Assembly: GCA_015060705.1 (NCBI GenBank)
Contig: SUXY01000004.1
Location: forward strand, 1-64,000
DNA from: Bacteroides sp.
GTDB taxonomy: Bacteria; Bacteroidota; Bacteroidia; Bacteroidales; Bacteroidaceae
Length of the DNA: 64,000 bases
Reading direction: 5' to 3'
Below, one piece after another: positions 32,843-46,541 of the stretch. Numbering within the stretch: position 1 is the stretch's first letter; each line of letters begins with the position of its first letter. The notes beneath the pieces are model-generated. The model worked only from the letters and a program-made list of their open reading frames with translations, searched no databases and had not been told where the DNA came from. Made by a program: the position numbers and the translations under genes.

Positions 32843-32875
32843 TCCCGAGCTTCCGAGTTCGGGACTTTTTTTATT
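32843..32875 (+). terminator. Intrinsic terminator after gyrB
   Basis: AGTCCCGA-gcttccga-GTTCGGGACTTTTTTT. Confidence 0.88.
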
Positions 32876-33094
32876 CCTATAGCCTTTATATTTTCTACTT
32901 TATCAGACGACATTTTCTCACCACTCTTCATATCGTATTTTCCCGATGAATTGGGGGAAAATTGTCACTTAGCACACACAAGAAGAGCCTTACACGAACA
33001 ATATGCCCTTATATTTTTTATCTAAAAATTCTGATATTCGACAATAAAGTCCTATTTTTGAAAATAATTGAATATTAATATAGATAACAGAACT

Positions 33095-35773
33095 ATGAAA
33101 CTCACTTTTCGAATAGAGTACCGTACAGCATGGGGCGAGTCTATCGGCGTCATGCTTAAAGGACAAGAGAATAGCCCAATTATGTTGGGCACGAGTGACG
33201 GAATCATGTGGGAAGGTAGCGCCGAAATGCTAGATGCTCCCGCCGGTGTTCCCCTAACCTACCGATATGGTGTATTTTTGGACGGCCAATGTAGCCGTCG
33301 CGAAAGCGGAACAATGGCACACATCTTCTGTCCTAGCAAAAAACGCAACAGTCATTACATCTTGAACGACAGTTGGAAGGACCTTCCATCTGCCTCACAC
33401 TTGTATAGCGCTGCATTCAGTGGTAATTATTCATTGGACAAGACACCAAAAGACCAATGTACAGGCGAAGGCGACATCGTCTTCCGTGCCCTTTGTCCGT
33501 GCTTACACCACCGCAAACAAGTGTTGGGTATTTGTGGACGGGAAGAAAAATTGGGCTACTGGAATCCGGACCGCGTCATCTGCATGGAGGAAATCCAAGC
33601 CAATGAATGGGTTGTGACCTTATCTGCCAAAGACCTGAAATTCCCATTGGAATACAAGTTTGTAGCTGTCCATACAGAAACCGGCAAGGTAGAAGAATGG
33701 GAAATGGGTGCTAACCGCCAATTGTATATCAACGACTTGCGCAAAGGCGAAATCTTCTTGACACAAGAAATGGAAGTGCAGTTCGAATCCATGTCACGCA
33801 AGGTGGCAGGTACTGCTATTCCAGTCTTCTCGCTCCGCAGCGAAGGCAGCTTTGGTGTTGGCGATTTCGGCGATTTGAAGAAGCTTATCGACTGGGCAGA
33901 AAAGACACATCAACAAGCTGTTCAGATTCTTCCAATTAATGACACGACTATCACCAATACTTGGATAGACTCTTACCCTTACAACAGCATCTCTATCTAC
34001 GCTTTCCACCCGATGTACATCGACGTACGTCAGTTGGGTAAGATGAAGGACAAGGAAGCAGCCGCTGCTTTCGAAGAAAAACGTCTGGAACTGAACGCTT
34101 TGGCACAGATTGATTATGAAGCGGTCAACAATACCAAGCGTGAATACATCCGTTTGATGTTCCAACAAACAGGTAAGAAAGTATTGGCTTCGGCTGATTT
34201 CAAGCAATTCTTCAAGGAAAACGAGCACTGGTTACTCCCATATGCAGCGTTCTCATACTTGAGAGATCAATATGGCACACCGGATTTCAGCCAATGGCCG
34301 GAACATCAGACTTACGACGCCAAGGCTATCGCAGCCATGTGCGATCCTAAGAGCGAATGTTACGAAGCTATCGCCTATTATTATTACATTCAGTACAACT
34401 TGCACATCCAGTTGTTGGATGCCGGCAACTATGCCCGTCAGAAAGGTATCATCTTCAAGGGGGATATTCCAATCGGCATCAGCCGCAACAGCGTAGAAGC
34501 ATGGATTGAACCGTATTATTTCAACATGAACGGTCAAGCGGGTGCACCACCTGATGCATTCTCTACCAAAGGACAAAACTGGGGCTTCCCTACTTACAAT
34601 TGGGACGTCATGGAACAAGACAACTATTTGTGGTGGCAAAAACGCTTCCGCAAAATGGCCGAATACTTTACTGCTTACCGTATCGACCATATTCTTGGTT
34701 TCTTCCGTATTTGGGAAATTCCTTCTCATTCCGTTCATGGCTTGCTCGGTCAGTTCGTTCCTGCATTGCCTATGGGTGAAGAAGAAATTCAAAGTTTCGG
34801 TTTGCATTTCCAGAAGGACTTCATGACCCGTCCGTTCATCAACGATGACATTCTGAACCGTGTATTCGGTGAAAAAGCGGATTTCGTGAAAGAAACATTC
34901 TTGCAGAACAGCCACGACGACATTTGGGAAATGCGTCCGGAATACGATACCCAACGCAAGGTAGAAGCTTGGTTTGCCGGCAAGAAAGACGAAGAAAGCG
35001 TGAATATGCGTGAAGGTATCTATGCGTTGATCAGCAATGTATTGTTTGTGCCAGACCGTAAGAACCCGTCAACTTATCACCCACGTATCACCGTTCAGAA
35101 TGACTTCATCTTTGAACGCTTGAGTGACAATGAAAAAGACGCATTCAACCGCTTGTACAACCATTATTACTACCAGCGCCACAACCAGTTCTGGTATCAC
35201 GAAGCCATGAAGAAGTTGCCGATGTTGACTCAATGTACTTCCATGTTGGTTTGCGGTGAAGACTTGGGTATGGTACCTGATTGTGTGCCTTGGGTAATGG
35301 AACAGCTGCAGATTTTGAGTTTGGAAATCCAACGCATGCCAAAGAACCCACAACACGAATTCGGTCATTTGTGGGAATATCCATTGCGCTCAGTATGTAC
35401 TATTTCTACCCACGACATGGCAACTCTCCGTGGTTGGTGGGAAGAAGACCCTGCCTTGACTGCCCGTTACTACAACCAAGTATTGGGCCAATGGGGTGAA
35501 GTACCTGTAACAGCTCCAGGTTGGGCATGTGAAGAGATTGTCCGTCAGCACTTGCAATGCCCGTCCCTGCTTTGCATTCTTGCATTCCAAGACTGGTTGT
35601 CGATGGACGAAGATCTCCGTTATCCGGATGCAAATGCCGAGCGTATCAATGTACCGGCCAATCCACGCCATTATTGGCGTTATCGCATGCATCTCACATT
35701 GGAAGACTTGATGAAAAACAAGGCTTTCAATAAGAAGATGACCGAAATGATTGACGAAGCTGGAAGATATTAA
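33095..35773 (+). CDS. malQ: 4-alpha-glucanotransferase (GH77, MalQ) with N-terminal starch-binding modules
   Basis: GTAIPVFSLRSEGSFGVGDFGDLKKLIDWA, YRIDHILGFFRIWEIP, VCGEDLGMVPDCVPWVM, TISTHDMATLRGWWEED. Confidence 0.93.
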   Translation: MKLTFRIEYRTAWGESIGVMLKGQENSPIMLGTSDGIMWEGSAEMLDAPAGVPLTYRYGVFLDGQCSRRESGTMAHIFCPSKKRNSHYILNDSWKDLPSASHLYSAAFSGNYSLDKTPKDQCTGEGDIVFRALCPCLHHRKQVLGICGREEKLGYWNPDRVICMEEIQANEWVVTLSAKDLKFPLEYKFVAVHTETGKVEEWEMGANRQLYINDLRKGEIFLTQEMEVQFESMSRKVAGTAIPVFSLRSEGSFGVGDFGDLKKLIDWAEKTHQQAVQILPINDTTITNTWIDSYPYNSISIYAFHPMYIDVRQLGKMKDKEAAAAFEEKRLELNALAQIDYEAVNNTKREYIRLMFQQTGKKVLASADFKQFFKENEHWLLPYAAFSYLRDQYGTPDFSQWPEHQTYDAKAIAAMCDPKSECYEAIAYYYYIQYNLHIQLLDAGNYARQKGIIFKGDIPIGISRNSVEAWIEPYYFNMNGQAGAPPDAFSTKGQNWGFPTYNWDVMEQDNYLWWQKRFRKMAEYFTAYRIDHILGFFRIWEIPSHSVHGLLGQFVPALPMGEEEIQSFGLHFQKDFMTRPFINDDILNRVFGEKADFVKETFLQNSHDDIWEMRPEYDTQRKVEAWFAGKKDEESVNMREGIYALISNVLFVPDRKNPSTYHPRITVQNDFIFERLSDNEKDAFNRLYNHYYYQRHNQFWYHEAMKKLPMLTQCTSMLVCGEDLGMVPDCVPWVMEQLQILSLEIQRMPKNPQHEFGHLWEYPLRSVCTISTHDMATLRGWWEEDPALTARYYNQVLGQWGEVPVTAPGWACEEIVRQHLQCPSLLCILAFQDWLSMDEDLRYPDANAERINVPANPRHYWRYRMHLTLEDLMKNKAFNKKMTEMIDEAGRY

Positions 35774-35781
35774 TCCTATTC

Positions 35782-35847
35782 ACCACAAAGTACACAGAGT
35801 CACACGGAGTAAAATAACTCAGTGAAACTCTGTGTGACTCTGTGGTA
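35782..35847. repeat. Imperfect palindrome between malQ and the MFS gene
   Basis: ACCACAAAGTACACAGAGTCACACGGAGT ... AAACTCTGTGTGACTCTGTGGT. Confidence 0.7.
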
Positions 35848-35869
35848 AGAATTACAAACCAATAATACC

Positions 35870-37219
35870 ATGAATAAAATACCCGATTTAAGTTTTTGGA
35901 AGCTGTGGAACATCAGCTTCGGATTCTTTGGCGTACAGATTGCTTATGCACTGCAAAGCGCCAACATTAGCCGTATCTTCTCCACACTTGGAGCCGATCC
36001 GCACGATTTGAGTTATTTCTGGATTCTACCTCCATTGGCAGGTATCATTGTCCAACCGATTATCGGTGCCATGAGTGACCGTACCTGGACACGATTCGGT
36101 CGCCGCATACCTTATCTATTTGTAGGAGCCTTGTTTGCCGTAGCCGTGATGTGCTTACTCCCGAATGCCGGTAGTTTCGGCATGTCTGTTGGAGCAGCCA
36201 TGATTTTCGGTTTGATTTCGTTGATGTTCCTGGATACTTCCATTAACATGGCGATGCAACCATTCAAGATGATGGTTGGCGATATGGTAAATGAAAAGCA
36301 GAAAGGCTTGGCATATTCCATTCAAAGTTTCTTGTGTAATGCCGGCAGCTTGGCAGGATATTTGTTCCCGTTCATCTTTGCCGCTATTGGTATCAGCAAC
36401 ATTGCTCCTAAGGGCGTAATTCCTGATTCAGTGATTTATTCATTCTATATCGGTGCTATCATTCTGATTCTTTGTGTGATTTACACGTCTGCCAAAGTTA
36501 AAGAATATCCACCAAAGTTGTATGCAGAATACCATGGCATCAAGGAAGACAAGAAAGAAGAAAAGACCAATATGCTCCAATTGCTCATCAAGGCTCCGAA
36601 AGCTTTCTGGACTGTAGGATTGGTACAATTCTTCTGTTGGGCTGCCTTTATGTTCATGTGGACTTATACTAATGGTACTGTAGCCGCCAACGTATTTGAT
36701 GCCCCTTCTACACTGAACGCAGCCGGTGCAACCGTGATTGATACCGCTTCCAGCCAATACCAGACTGCAGGCGACTGGGTAGGTATCTTATTTGCCGTAC
36801 AAGCAGTAGGTTCTGTCATTTGGGCAACCATTATCCCTCAGTTCAAGAGTTTGAAAGTAGCTTATGTAGTAAGCTTGCTATTGGGTGCAGCAGGCTTCAT
36901 TTCTATCCTCTTCATCCAAGATCAATATGCATTGTTTGCATCCTTCCTTTTGATAGGTTGCGCATGGGCAGCTATGTTGGCATTGCCGTTCACCATCTTG
37001 ACCAATGCGCTTAGCGGCAGTCACATGGGTACTTACCTTGGCTTATTCAACGGAACGATTTGTGTTCCGCAGATTGTTGCTGCTTCTTTAGGTGGGCTGA
37101 TTCTGAAGATGTTTACAACAGAAGGAAGTATCGCTCCAGAAGTAAACATGCTGGTTCTTGCTGGTGTATTCTTGATTATTGGCGCTTGTTGCGTAAGTGT
37201 AATCAAGCTTAAGAAATAA
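35870..37219 (+). CDS. MFS transporter (GPH/SLC45-like sugar transporter, likely maltose/maltodextrin)
   Basis: Twelve TM-like segments; IVQPIIGAMSDRTWTRFGRRIPYLFVGAL; adjacent to malQ and the sus locus. Confidence 0.85.
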   Translation: MNKIPDLSFWKLWNISFGFFGVQIAYALQSANISRIFSTLGADPHDLSYFWILPPLAGIIVQPIIGAMSDRTWTRFGRRIPYLFVGALFAVAVMCLLPNAGSFGMSVGAAMIFGLISLMFLDTSINMAMQPFKMMVGDMVNEKQKGLAYSIQSFLCNAGSLAGYLFPFIFAAIGISNIAPKGVIPDSVIYSFYIGAIILILCVIYTSAKVKEYPPKLYAEYHGIKEDKKEEKTNMLQLLIKAPKAFWTVGLVQFFCWAAFMFMWTYTNGTVAANVFDAPSTLNAAGATVIDTASSQYQTAGDWVGILFAVQAVGSVIWATIIPQFKSLKVAYVVSLLLGAAGFISILFIQDQYALFASFLLIGCAWAAMLALPFTILTNALSGSHMGTYLGLFNGTICVPQIVAASLGGLILKMFTTEGSIAPEVNMLVLAGVFLIIGACCVSVIKLKK

Positions 37220-37277
37220 TTATAAATAAAAAGAAAGCGGATATGTATTGATATATCCGCTTTCTTTTTATTTATAA
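37220..37277. terminator. Bidirectional intrinsic terminator, ~25-bp arms
   Basis: TTATAAATAAAAAGAAAGCGGATAT - loop - ATATCCGCTTTCTTTTTATTTATAA between convergent genes. Confidence 0.92.
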
Positions 37278-38867
37278 GTTCATTACCTCCTGTTCAAAGT
37301 TATCTTTATCTCCTTTCGCCGATTTCTTCATGCGACTTCGATAATTGTAAACGGTAGCCAATGAATAGCCCAGGAAATGGGCAATTGCATTACTGTCAGT
37401 AATGCCTAAACGAATCAGCGCAAAAATACGCAATTCCGTAGTCAACAATTCATTAGACTTCGGATGAATCCGCCCCTCCTCTACCAACAACTCGTTGAAC
37501 GACACGATAAAGTTAGGAAATAATTCCAAAAACGATCTATCGAAATTATGATAGAAATCCTTCCGTTCATCTTTGATAAACTGTTCCGATTTAATAGCCT
37601 TGAACAAATCGTCTATACGAGAAGCCATAGCCAACTTTGCCAACGAACGACGATAAGACTCCAATTTATCCAAATAGGCCACACACTGATCCAGATAATG
37701 AGCAATATAAGCCTCTTTCACCTTTCCCGTTTGTGCCAATTCCCGATTAACCAAACGAAGTTGTTCGTTAGCGGCACTTAGATTATGACGCATCAACGAC
37801 AATTTTTTGTTCCAACGATACAACCAACAAACGCCAATAATCAATGCCAAAGAAAGGAAACTAACAAAGAAAAGCAAAGCATACCGAATACTCCTTCCCC
37901 GTTCTTCTTTCAGTTTATAAGCCTTGTCTACAATAGGAAAAAACTCAGTCACTTCACTAAATCGTAAACGGGCATTACAAGCCACTGCATCATCCATTGA
38001 ACATGTCAGATATTTGTAAGCACGGTCTACATCCCCTTTATCATAAAGCAAATAAGCTAATTTCTGTAAAGAAGCATATTCACGAGTCCCAAATTTCAGG
38101 TCAGCAATAGCAGTCAAGGCCAAGCGATAAATCTGATTATCCACATCTCCCTTCATCCCATATGCTTCCGCCAATGTATAATTAATGAAAGCCTGCTGTC
38201 GTAAGTCGGGATTATTCTCTGATAAATGATGCAGTAAAGCCAGCGCCTCATCAAGTTCTCCTTCCACCATTTGTTTTTCTGCAGCAACAATGTCATGATC
38301 AATCCCGGGAGAAGTGGTCAACATGATAGAATCGCGATAGATATGCGCTTTATCTTGATACATTTCTTCCAAATCCTTGTTTACCAAATAATCGGCAAAC
38401 CAACCATAGTTAGCTCGCATGGTTCGATAATAATAACCCAATAATTCCGGAGACAAAGTCGAAGGTTGCACTTCTGACAACAATTGTTCTGCCCATGAAT
38501 ACATGCCCATCACCCCCATAACCTCTGCCCGGTTGATGATCAATTCCTGTTCCAACAAAGGATCATGAAACGAGGGCAACAATTCTTCTTTTCTTTCTAC
38601 ATACGCCAATGCAGAATCAGCTTGATAATGCAAATAACCAGTAAAAAGTTTATCGCACAATTCATATTTCTGACGATTGTTCTTCGCATTCTTCAAACGA
38701 ATCCGAAGTTCAGACAACTCCTTTTCTTTTGGTTGTGTATAGACATCCTTTTGATTGATGACTCCATCCAATTCTTTCAATAAAAGTTCTATGTCACGTT
38801 GTTCCGCGAACAACAAGCTTGGACATAAAAAACAAATGAACAAAATATTCAATATTCTAGTTTTCAT
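37272..38867 (-). CDS. susR: SusR-like transcriptional regulator (signal peptide, periplasmic TPR-like sensor, TM, C-terminal HTH; DUF6377 type)
   Basis: Signal peptide, central TM (YALLFFVSFLSLALIIGVCWLYRW), LuxR-like C-terminal HTH (ELRIFALIRLGITDSNAIAHFLGYSLATVYNYRSRMK); divergent from susA. Confidence 0.8.
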   Translation of the reverse strand: MKTRILNILFICFLCPSLLFAEQRDIELLLKELDGVINQKDVYTQPKEKELSELRIRLKNAKNNRQKYELCDKLFTGYLHYQADSALAYVERKEELLPSFHDPLLEQELIINRAEVMGVMGMYSWAEQLLSEVQPSTLSPELLGYYYRTMRANYGWFADYLVNKDLEEMYQDKAHIYRDSIMLTTSPGIDHDIVAAEKQMVEGELDEALALLHHLSENNPDLRQQAFINYTLAEAYGMKGDVDNQIYRLALTAIADLKFGTREYASLQKLAYLLYDKGDVDRAYKYLTCSMDDAVACNARLRFSEVTEFFPIVDKAYKLKEERGRSIRYALLFFVSFLSLALIIGVCWLYRWNKKLSLMRHNLSAANEQLRLVNRELAQTGKVKEAYIAHYLDQCVAYLDKLESYRRSLAKLAMASRIDDLFKAIKSEQFIKDERKDFYHNFDRSFLELFPNFIVSFNELLVEEGRIHPKSNELLTTELRIFALIRLGITDSNAIAHFLGYSLATVYNYRSRMKKSAKGDKDNFEQEVMNL

Positions 38868-39010
38868 AGGATAAGGATTGGTTTCTGCAAATATAAGAAA
38901 GTTATGAAAAACAAGAAAATAAAGCTATATATTTTTAGTTATCATTTATATTTCCTTGTCTATATTTAGATATTATCATCTTATTTATCAGCTACTTATA
39001 TTTATAAAAT

Positions 39011-39063
39011 ATTTATATTTTCATTCTATCCGAGAAAACGAATATTTTATCCTCCTAATTTTG
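39011..39063 (+). promoter_or_regulatory. susA promoter with candidate SusR site
   Basis: ATTTATATTTTCATTCT at 39011-39027; -7 TAATTTTG at 39056-39063. Same motif and spacing upstream of susB. Confidence 0.65.
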
Positions 39064-39087
39064 CGACATTAGGATATACGTATTTAA

Positions 39088-40953
<1,866 letters not shown>

Positions 40954-41045
40954 AATATTTCATTCCATTTATATTTTCTATGATTATCGAATAAACAGAC
41001 AACACTGATTTACAACAACATAGCTGTTTTAATGGACTCTTTGGG

Positions 41046-41098
41046 ATTTATATTTTCATTCTTATAGAAACGTTAAATTCCAATAGCCATTAAATTTG
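41046..41098 (+). promoter_or_regulatory. susB(-G) promoter with candidate SusR site
   Basis: ATTTATATTTTCATTCT at 41046-41062; -7 TAAATTTG at 41091-41098. Confidence 0.65.
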
Positions 41099-41159
41099 TA
41101 AAATCAGACGTATTACCGTTTCTATAGTTAACTAAAAACAATTTAATACCAGAATTTAA

Positions 41160-43379
<2,220 letters not shown>

Positions 43380-43449
43380 TAAAAGGTTTGTAAAAGATTA
43401 GGTTAGAAGATTAGGTTTAAACAAAGGTTTTCAATAGGTATTTATTATG

Positions 43450-43485
43450 CTAGTGGTAACTAGTGATAGTCACCACTAGCCCTTT
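43450..43485 (+). promoter_or_regulatory. Intercistronic hairpin followed by a T-tract between susB and susC
   Basis: CTAGTGGT-aactagtgatagtc-ACCACTAG followed by CCCTTTTT. Confidence 0.6.
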
Positions 43486-43533
43486 TTAGACAAATTACTA
43501 TAAAAATTATATTATCATTAAAAATTAAGCGAC

Positions 43534-46533
43534 ATGAGAAAACACTTTATGTTTAAAGTCCTTTTAACCCTAGTGGTTGGACTGTTCTTGTCCGTCGGAG
43601 CGTTTGCCCAGCAAATAGCCGTTAAAGGTATTGTAAAAGATACCACGGGCGAACCAGTGATCGGTGCGAACGTATTGGTAAAGGGTACTACCAATGGTAC
43701 CATTACCGACTTCGACGGTAATTTCCAATTGATGGCCAATCAAGGCGACATCATCGTTATTTCATTTATCGGCTATACTGCTCAGGAACTTCCTGCTACC
43801 AGCGAGCTGATGAACGTAGTTTTGAAAGACGACTCTGAAATGTTGAGCGAAGTCGTTGTTATCGGTTACGGTGTAGCCAAGAAGAACGACTTGACCGGTT
43901 CGGTAACTGCCGTGAAACCGGACGAAATGAACAAGGGTTTGGTAACCAACGCACAGGACATGATGCAAGGTAAGATTGCCGGTGTGAACGTTACTTCTGC
44001 CAGCGGTACTCCAGGTGCAGGTGCAACCATCCGTATCCGTGGGGGCTCTTCTTTGAACGCTTCCAACGATCCGTTGATCGTTATTGACGGTTTGGCAATG
44101 GATAACAATGGTGTGAAAGGTTTGTCTAACCCATTGTCTATGGTCAACCCTTCTGACATCGAAAGCTTTACTGTATTGAAGGATGCTTCGGCTACAGCTA
44201 TCTACGGTTCTCGTGGTTCAAATGGTGTCATCATCATCACTACTAAGAAAGGTAGAACAGGTTCTAAGCCTTCTGTTTCTTACAACGGTAACGTTTCTGT
44301 CAGCATGAAGAAGAAGACTATCGAAGTAATGGACGGCGACCAATACCGCTCATTCATCGGTAACATGTATGGTACTGACAGCCCTGCATACGCAGCTTTG
44401 GGTACAGCTAATACTGACTGGCAAAGCGAAATCTACCGCGCTGCTATCAGCACTGACCACAACGTCACTCTTTCTGGCGGTTTGAAGAACATGCCTTATC
44501 GTGTATCTATCGGTTATACCAACCAACAAGGTATTTTGAAGACTTCTGACTTCCAACGTTACACAGCCAGTGTAAACCTCTCTCCTAGCTTCTTTGAAGA
44601 CCATTTGAAGGTGAACTTGAATGCCAAAGGTATGATTGCCAAGACTGGTTATGCCAATACAGATGCAGTCAATGCTGCTGTTTGGATGGACCCGACTCAG
44701 AGCGTAAGAGACAGCCGCGAACAGTTCAAGAACTTCGGTGGTTACTTCCAATGGTTGGGTAGCGGTGCCGCTTTGAACGACCCGACTTGGGACAAGACTT
44801 ACAATTCATTGGCAACCAAGAACCCAGTAGCTTTGCTCGAACAACAAGACAAGAATGCCGATTCCAAGACATTCATCGGTAATGCCGAATTCGACTATAA
44901 GGTACATGGATTCGAAGATCTCCGCTTGCACATGAACTTGGGTGGTGACTTCTCTAAGGGTGAAGAAACAACTGTTATCACTCCGCAATCTTCTACCAAC
45001 GCATACTATGGTTGGGACGGTTGGGACAAGAGCGAAAAGTACAACCTCATGTTCAATGCTTACGCTCAGTACATGAAGGATTTCAACGATGCTCACCACT
45101 TCGACATCATGGGTGGTTACGAATGGCAACACTTCCACCAAGAAGGTAGCTACGACGGTTATGGTTTGTATCCTAGCACCAATACAGAAAAGCCAGGTCA
45201 GCAAACAGAACATAAGTTGACAGAATGGAAGACTGAAAACTATTTGGTATCATTCTTCGGTCGTGCTAACTACTCATTGCTTGACCGCTATTTGTTGACT
45301 GCTACCGTTCGTTACGACGGTTCTTCACGTTTCAAGGATCATTGGGCATTGTTCCCATCATTCGCATTCGGTTGGAAGATCAAGGAAGAAGCTTTCTTGA
45401 AGGATGTAGAAGAACTTTCAGACTTGAAGCTCCGTTTGGGTTATGGTCAGACTGGTCAGCAAGAAGGTATCGGTAACTACAATTACTTCGCTTCTTACAA
45501 TGTAAACCAGACTCCTGACAGTTTCTATCCTATCATTGGCAACGGTCAGTTAAACCGTCCGGATGCTTACAACTCAGACTTGACTTGGGAAACAACTACT
45601 ACTTATAACGTAGGTTTGGACTTCGGTTTCGTAAACAACCGCATCACAGGTAGCTTGGACTACTACTTCCGCGAAACAACCGACTTGTTGAACACTGTTT
45701 ATGTACCTGCAGGTGCTAACTTCCGTAACCAGGTTACTTCAAACATCGGTTCATTGGAAAATACTGGTTTCGAAGCATCATTGAACGTGAAGCCTATCGT
45801 TTCTGACGATTGGTATTGGGATTTGGGCTTCAACTTGACTTACAACAAGAACGAAATCACTGAATTGATCGGTGAAGAAGGTTACTACGTAGCAACTGGT
45901 GGTATTTCATCAGGTACAGGTAACACTTGTCAGGCTCACGCTGTAGGTCATCCGGCTAGCTCATTCTATGTATTCCAACAGGTATATGACAAGAATGGTT
46001 TGCCACTCGAAGGCCAATATGTAGACCGTAATGCTGATGGCGTCATCAACCAGGACGACAAGTATTTCTACAAGAGCCCGAACGCTCCTTGGACAGCCGG
46101 CTTCACTTCTAAGTTGCAGTACAAGGATTGGGACTTCAGCTTCTCACTCCGTGCAAGCTTCGACAACTACGTATTCAACGACTTGGAAGCAGGTACAAGC
46201 TGTGTAAGTTCATCACAAATTTGGGCACCATCTGAATACCTTTCTAACCGTCCTTTGAACGTGTTGGAAAAGAATTGGCAGACATACGACAACGTATTGT
46301 CAGACTACTTCGTACAGAACGCATCGTTCTTGAAGTGTGACAATATCACTTTGGGTTATACATTCGACCAATTGTTCGGTGCTAAGATTGGCGGCCGTGT
46401 TTATGCAACTGCATCTAATGTATTTACTATTACCAACTACAAGGGTATCGACCCGGAAGTGAGCGGTGGTATCGACAACAGCCTTTACCCACGTCCGTTC
46501 TCTGCATTGGTAGGACTTAGCCTTAATTTCTAA
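43534..46533 (+). CDS. susC: SusC TonB-dependent starch transporter
   Basis: GVSIGANVLVKGTTNGTITDFDGNF-type carboxypeptidase-like domain, plug (VVVIGYGVAKKNDLTGSV, LKDASATAIYGSRGSNGVIIITTKKG), C-terminal SALVGLSLNF. Confidence 0.95.
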   Translation: MRKHFMFKVLLTLVVGLFLSVGAFAQQIAVKGIVKDTTGEPVIGANVLVKGTTNGTITDFDGNFQLMANQGDIIVISFIGYTAQELPATSELMNVVLKDDSEMLSEVVVIGYGVAKKNDLTGSVTAVKPDEMNKGLVTNAQDMMQGKIAGVNVTSASGTPGAGATIRIRGGSSLNASNDPLIVIDGLAMDNNGVKGLSNPLSMVNPSDIESFTVLKDASATAIYGSRGSNGVIIITTKKGRTGSKPSVSYNGNVSVSMKKKTIEVMDGDQYRSFIGNMYGTDSPAYAALGTANTDWQSEIYRAAISTDHNVTLSGGLKNMPYRVSIGYTNQQGILKTSDFQRYTASVNLSPSFFEDHLKVNLNAKGMIAKTGYANTDAVNAAVWMDPTQSVRDSREQFKNFGGYFQWLGSGAALNDPTWDKTYNSLATKNPVALLEQQDKNADSKTFIGNAEFDYKVHGFEDLRLHMNLGGDFSKGEETTVITPQSSTNAYYGWDGWDKSEKYNLMFNAYAQYMKDFNDAHHFDIMGGYEWQHFHQEGSYDGYGLYPSTNTEKPGQQTEHKLTEWKTENYLVSFFGRANYSLLDRYLLTATVRYDGSSRFKDHWALFPSFAFGWKIKEEAFLKDVEELSDLKLRLGYGQTGQQEGIGNYNYFASYNVNQTPDSFYPIIGNGQLNRPDAYNSDLTWETTTTYNVGLDFGFVNNRITGSLDYYFRETTDLLNTVYVPAGANFRNQVTSNIGSLENTGFEASLNVKPIVSDDWYWDLGFNLTYNKNEITELIGEEGYYVATGGISSGTGNTCQAHAVGHPASSFYVFQQVYDKNGLPLEGQYVDRNADGVINQDDKYFYKSPNAPWTAGFTSKLQYKDWDFSFSLRASFDNYVFNDLEAGTSCVSSSQIWAPSEYLSNRPLNVLEKNWQTYDNVLSDYFVQNASFLKCDNITLGYTFDQLFGAKIGGRVYATASNVFTITNYKGIDPEVSGGIDNSLYPRPFSALVGLSLNF

Positions 46534-46541
46534 TCATCTAA

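Noticed and set aside
37220-37277. Very long perfect hairpin considered as a mobile element or sRNA
   Set aside because: Position between convergent genes with A/T tracts on both sides is fully explained by a bidirectional terminator.
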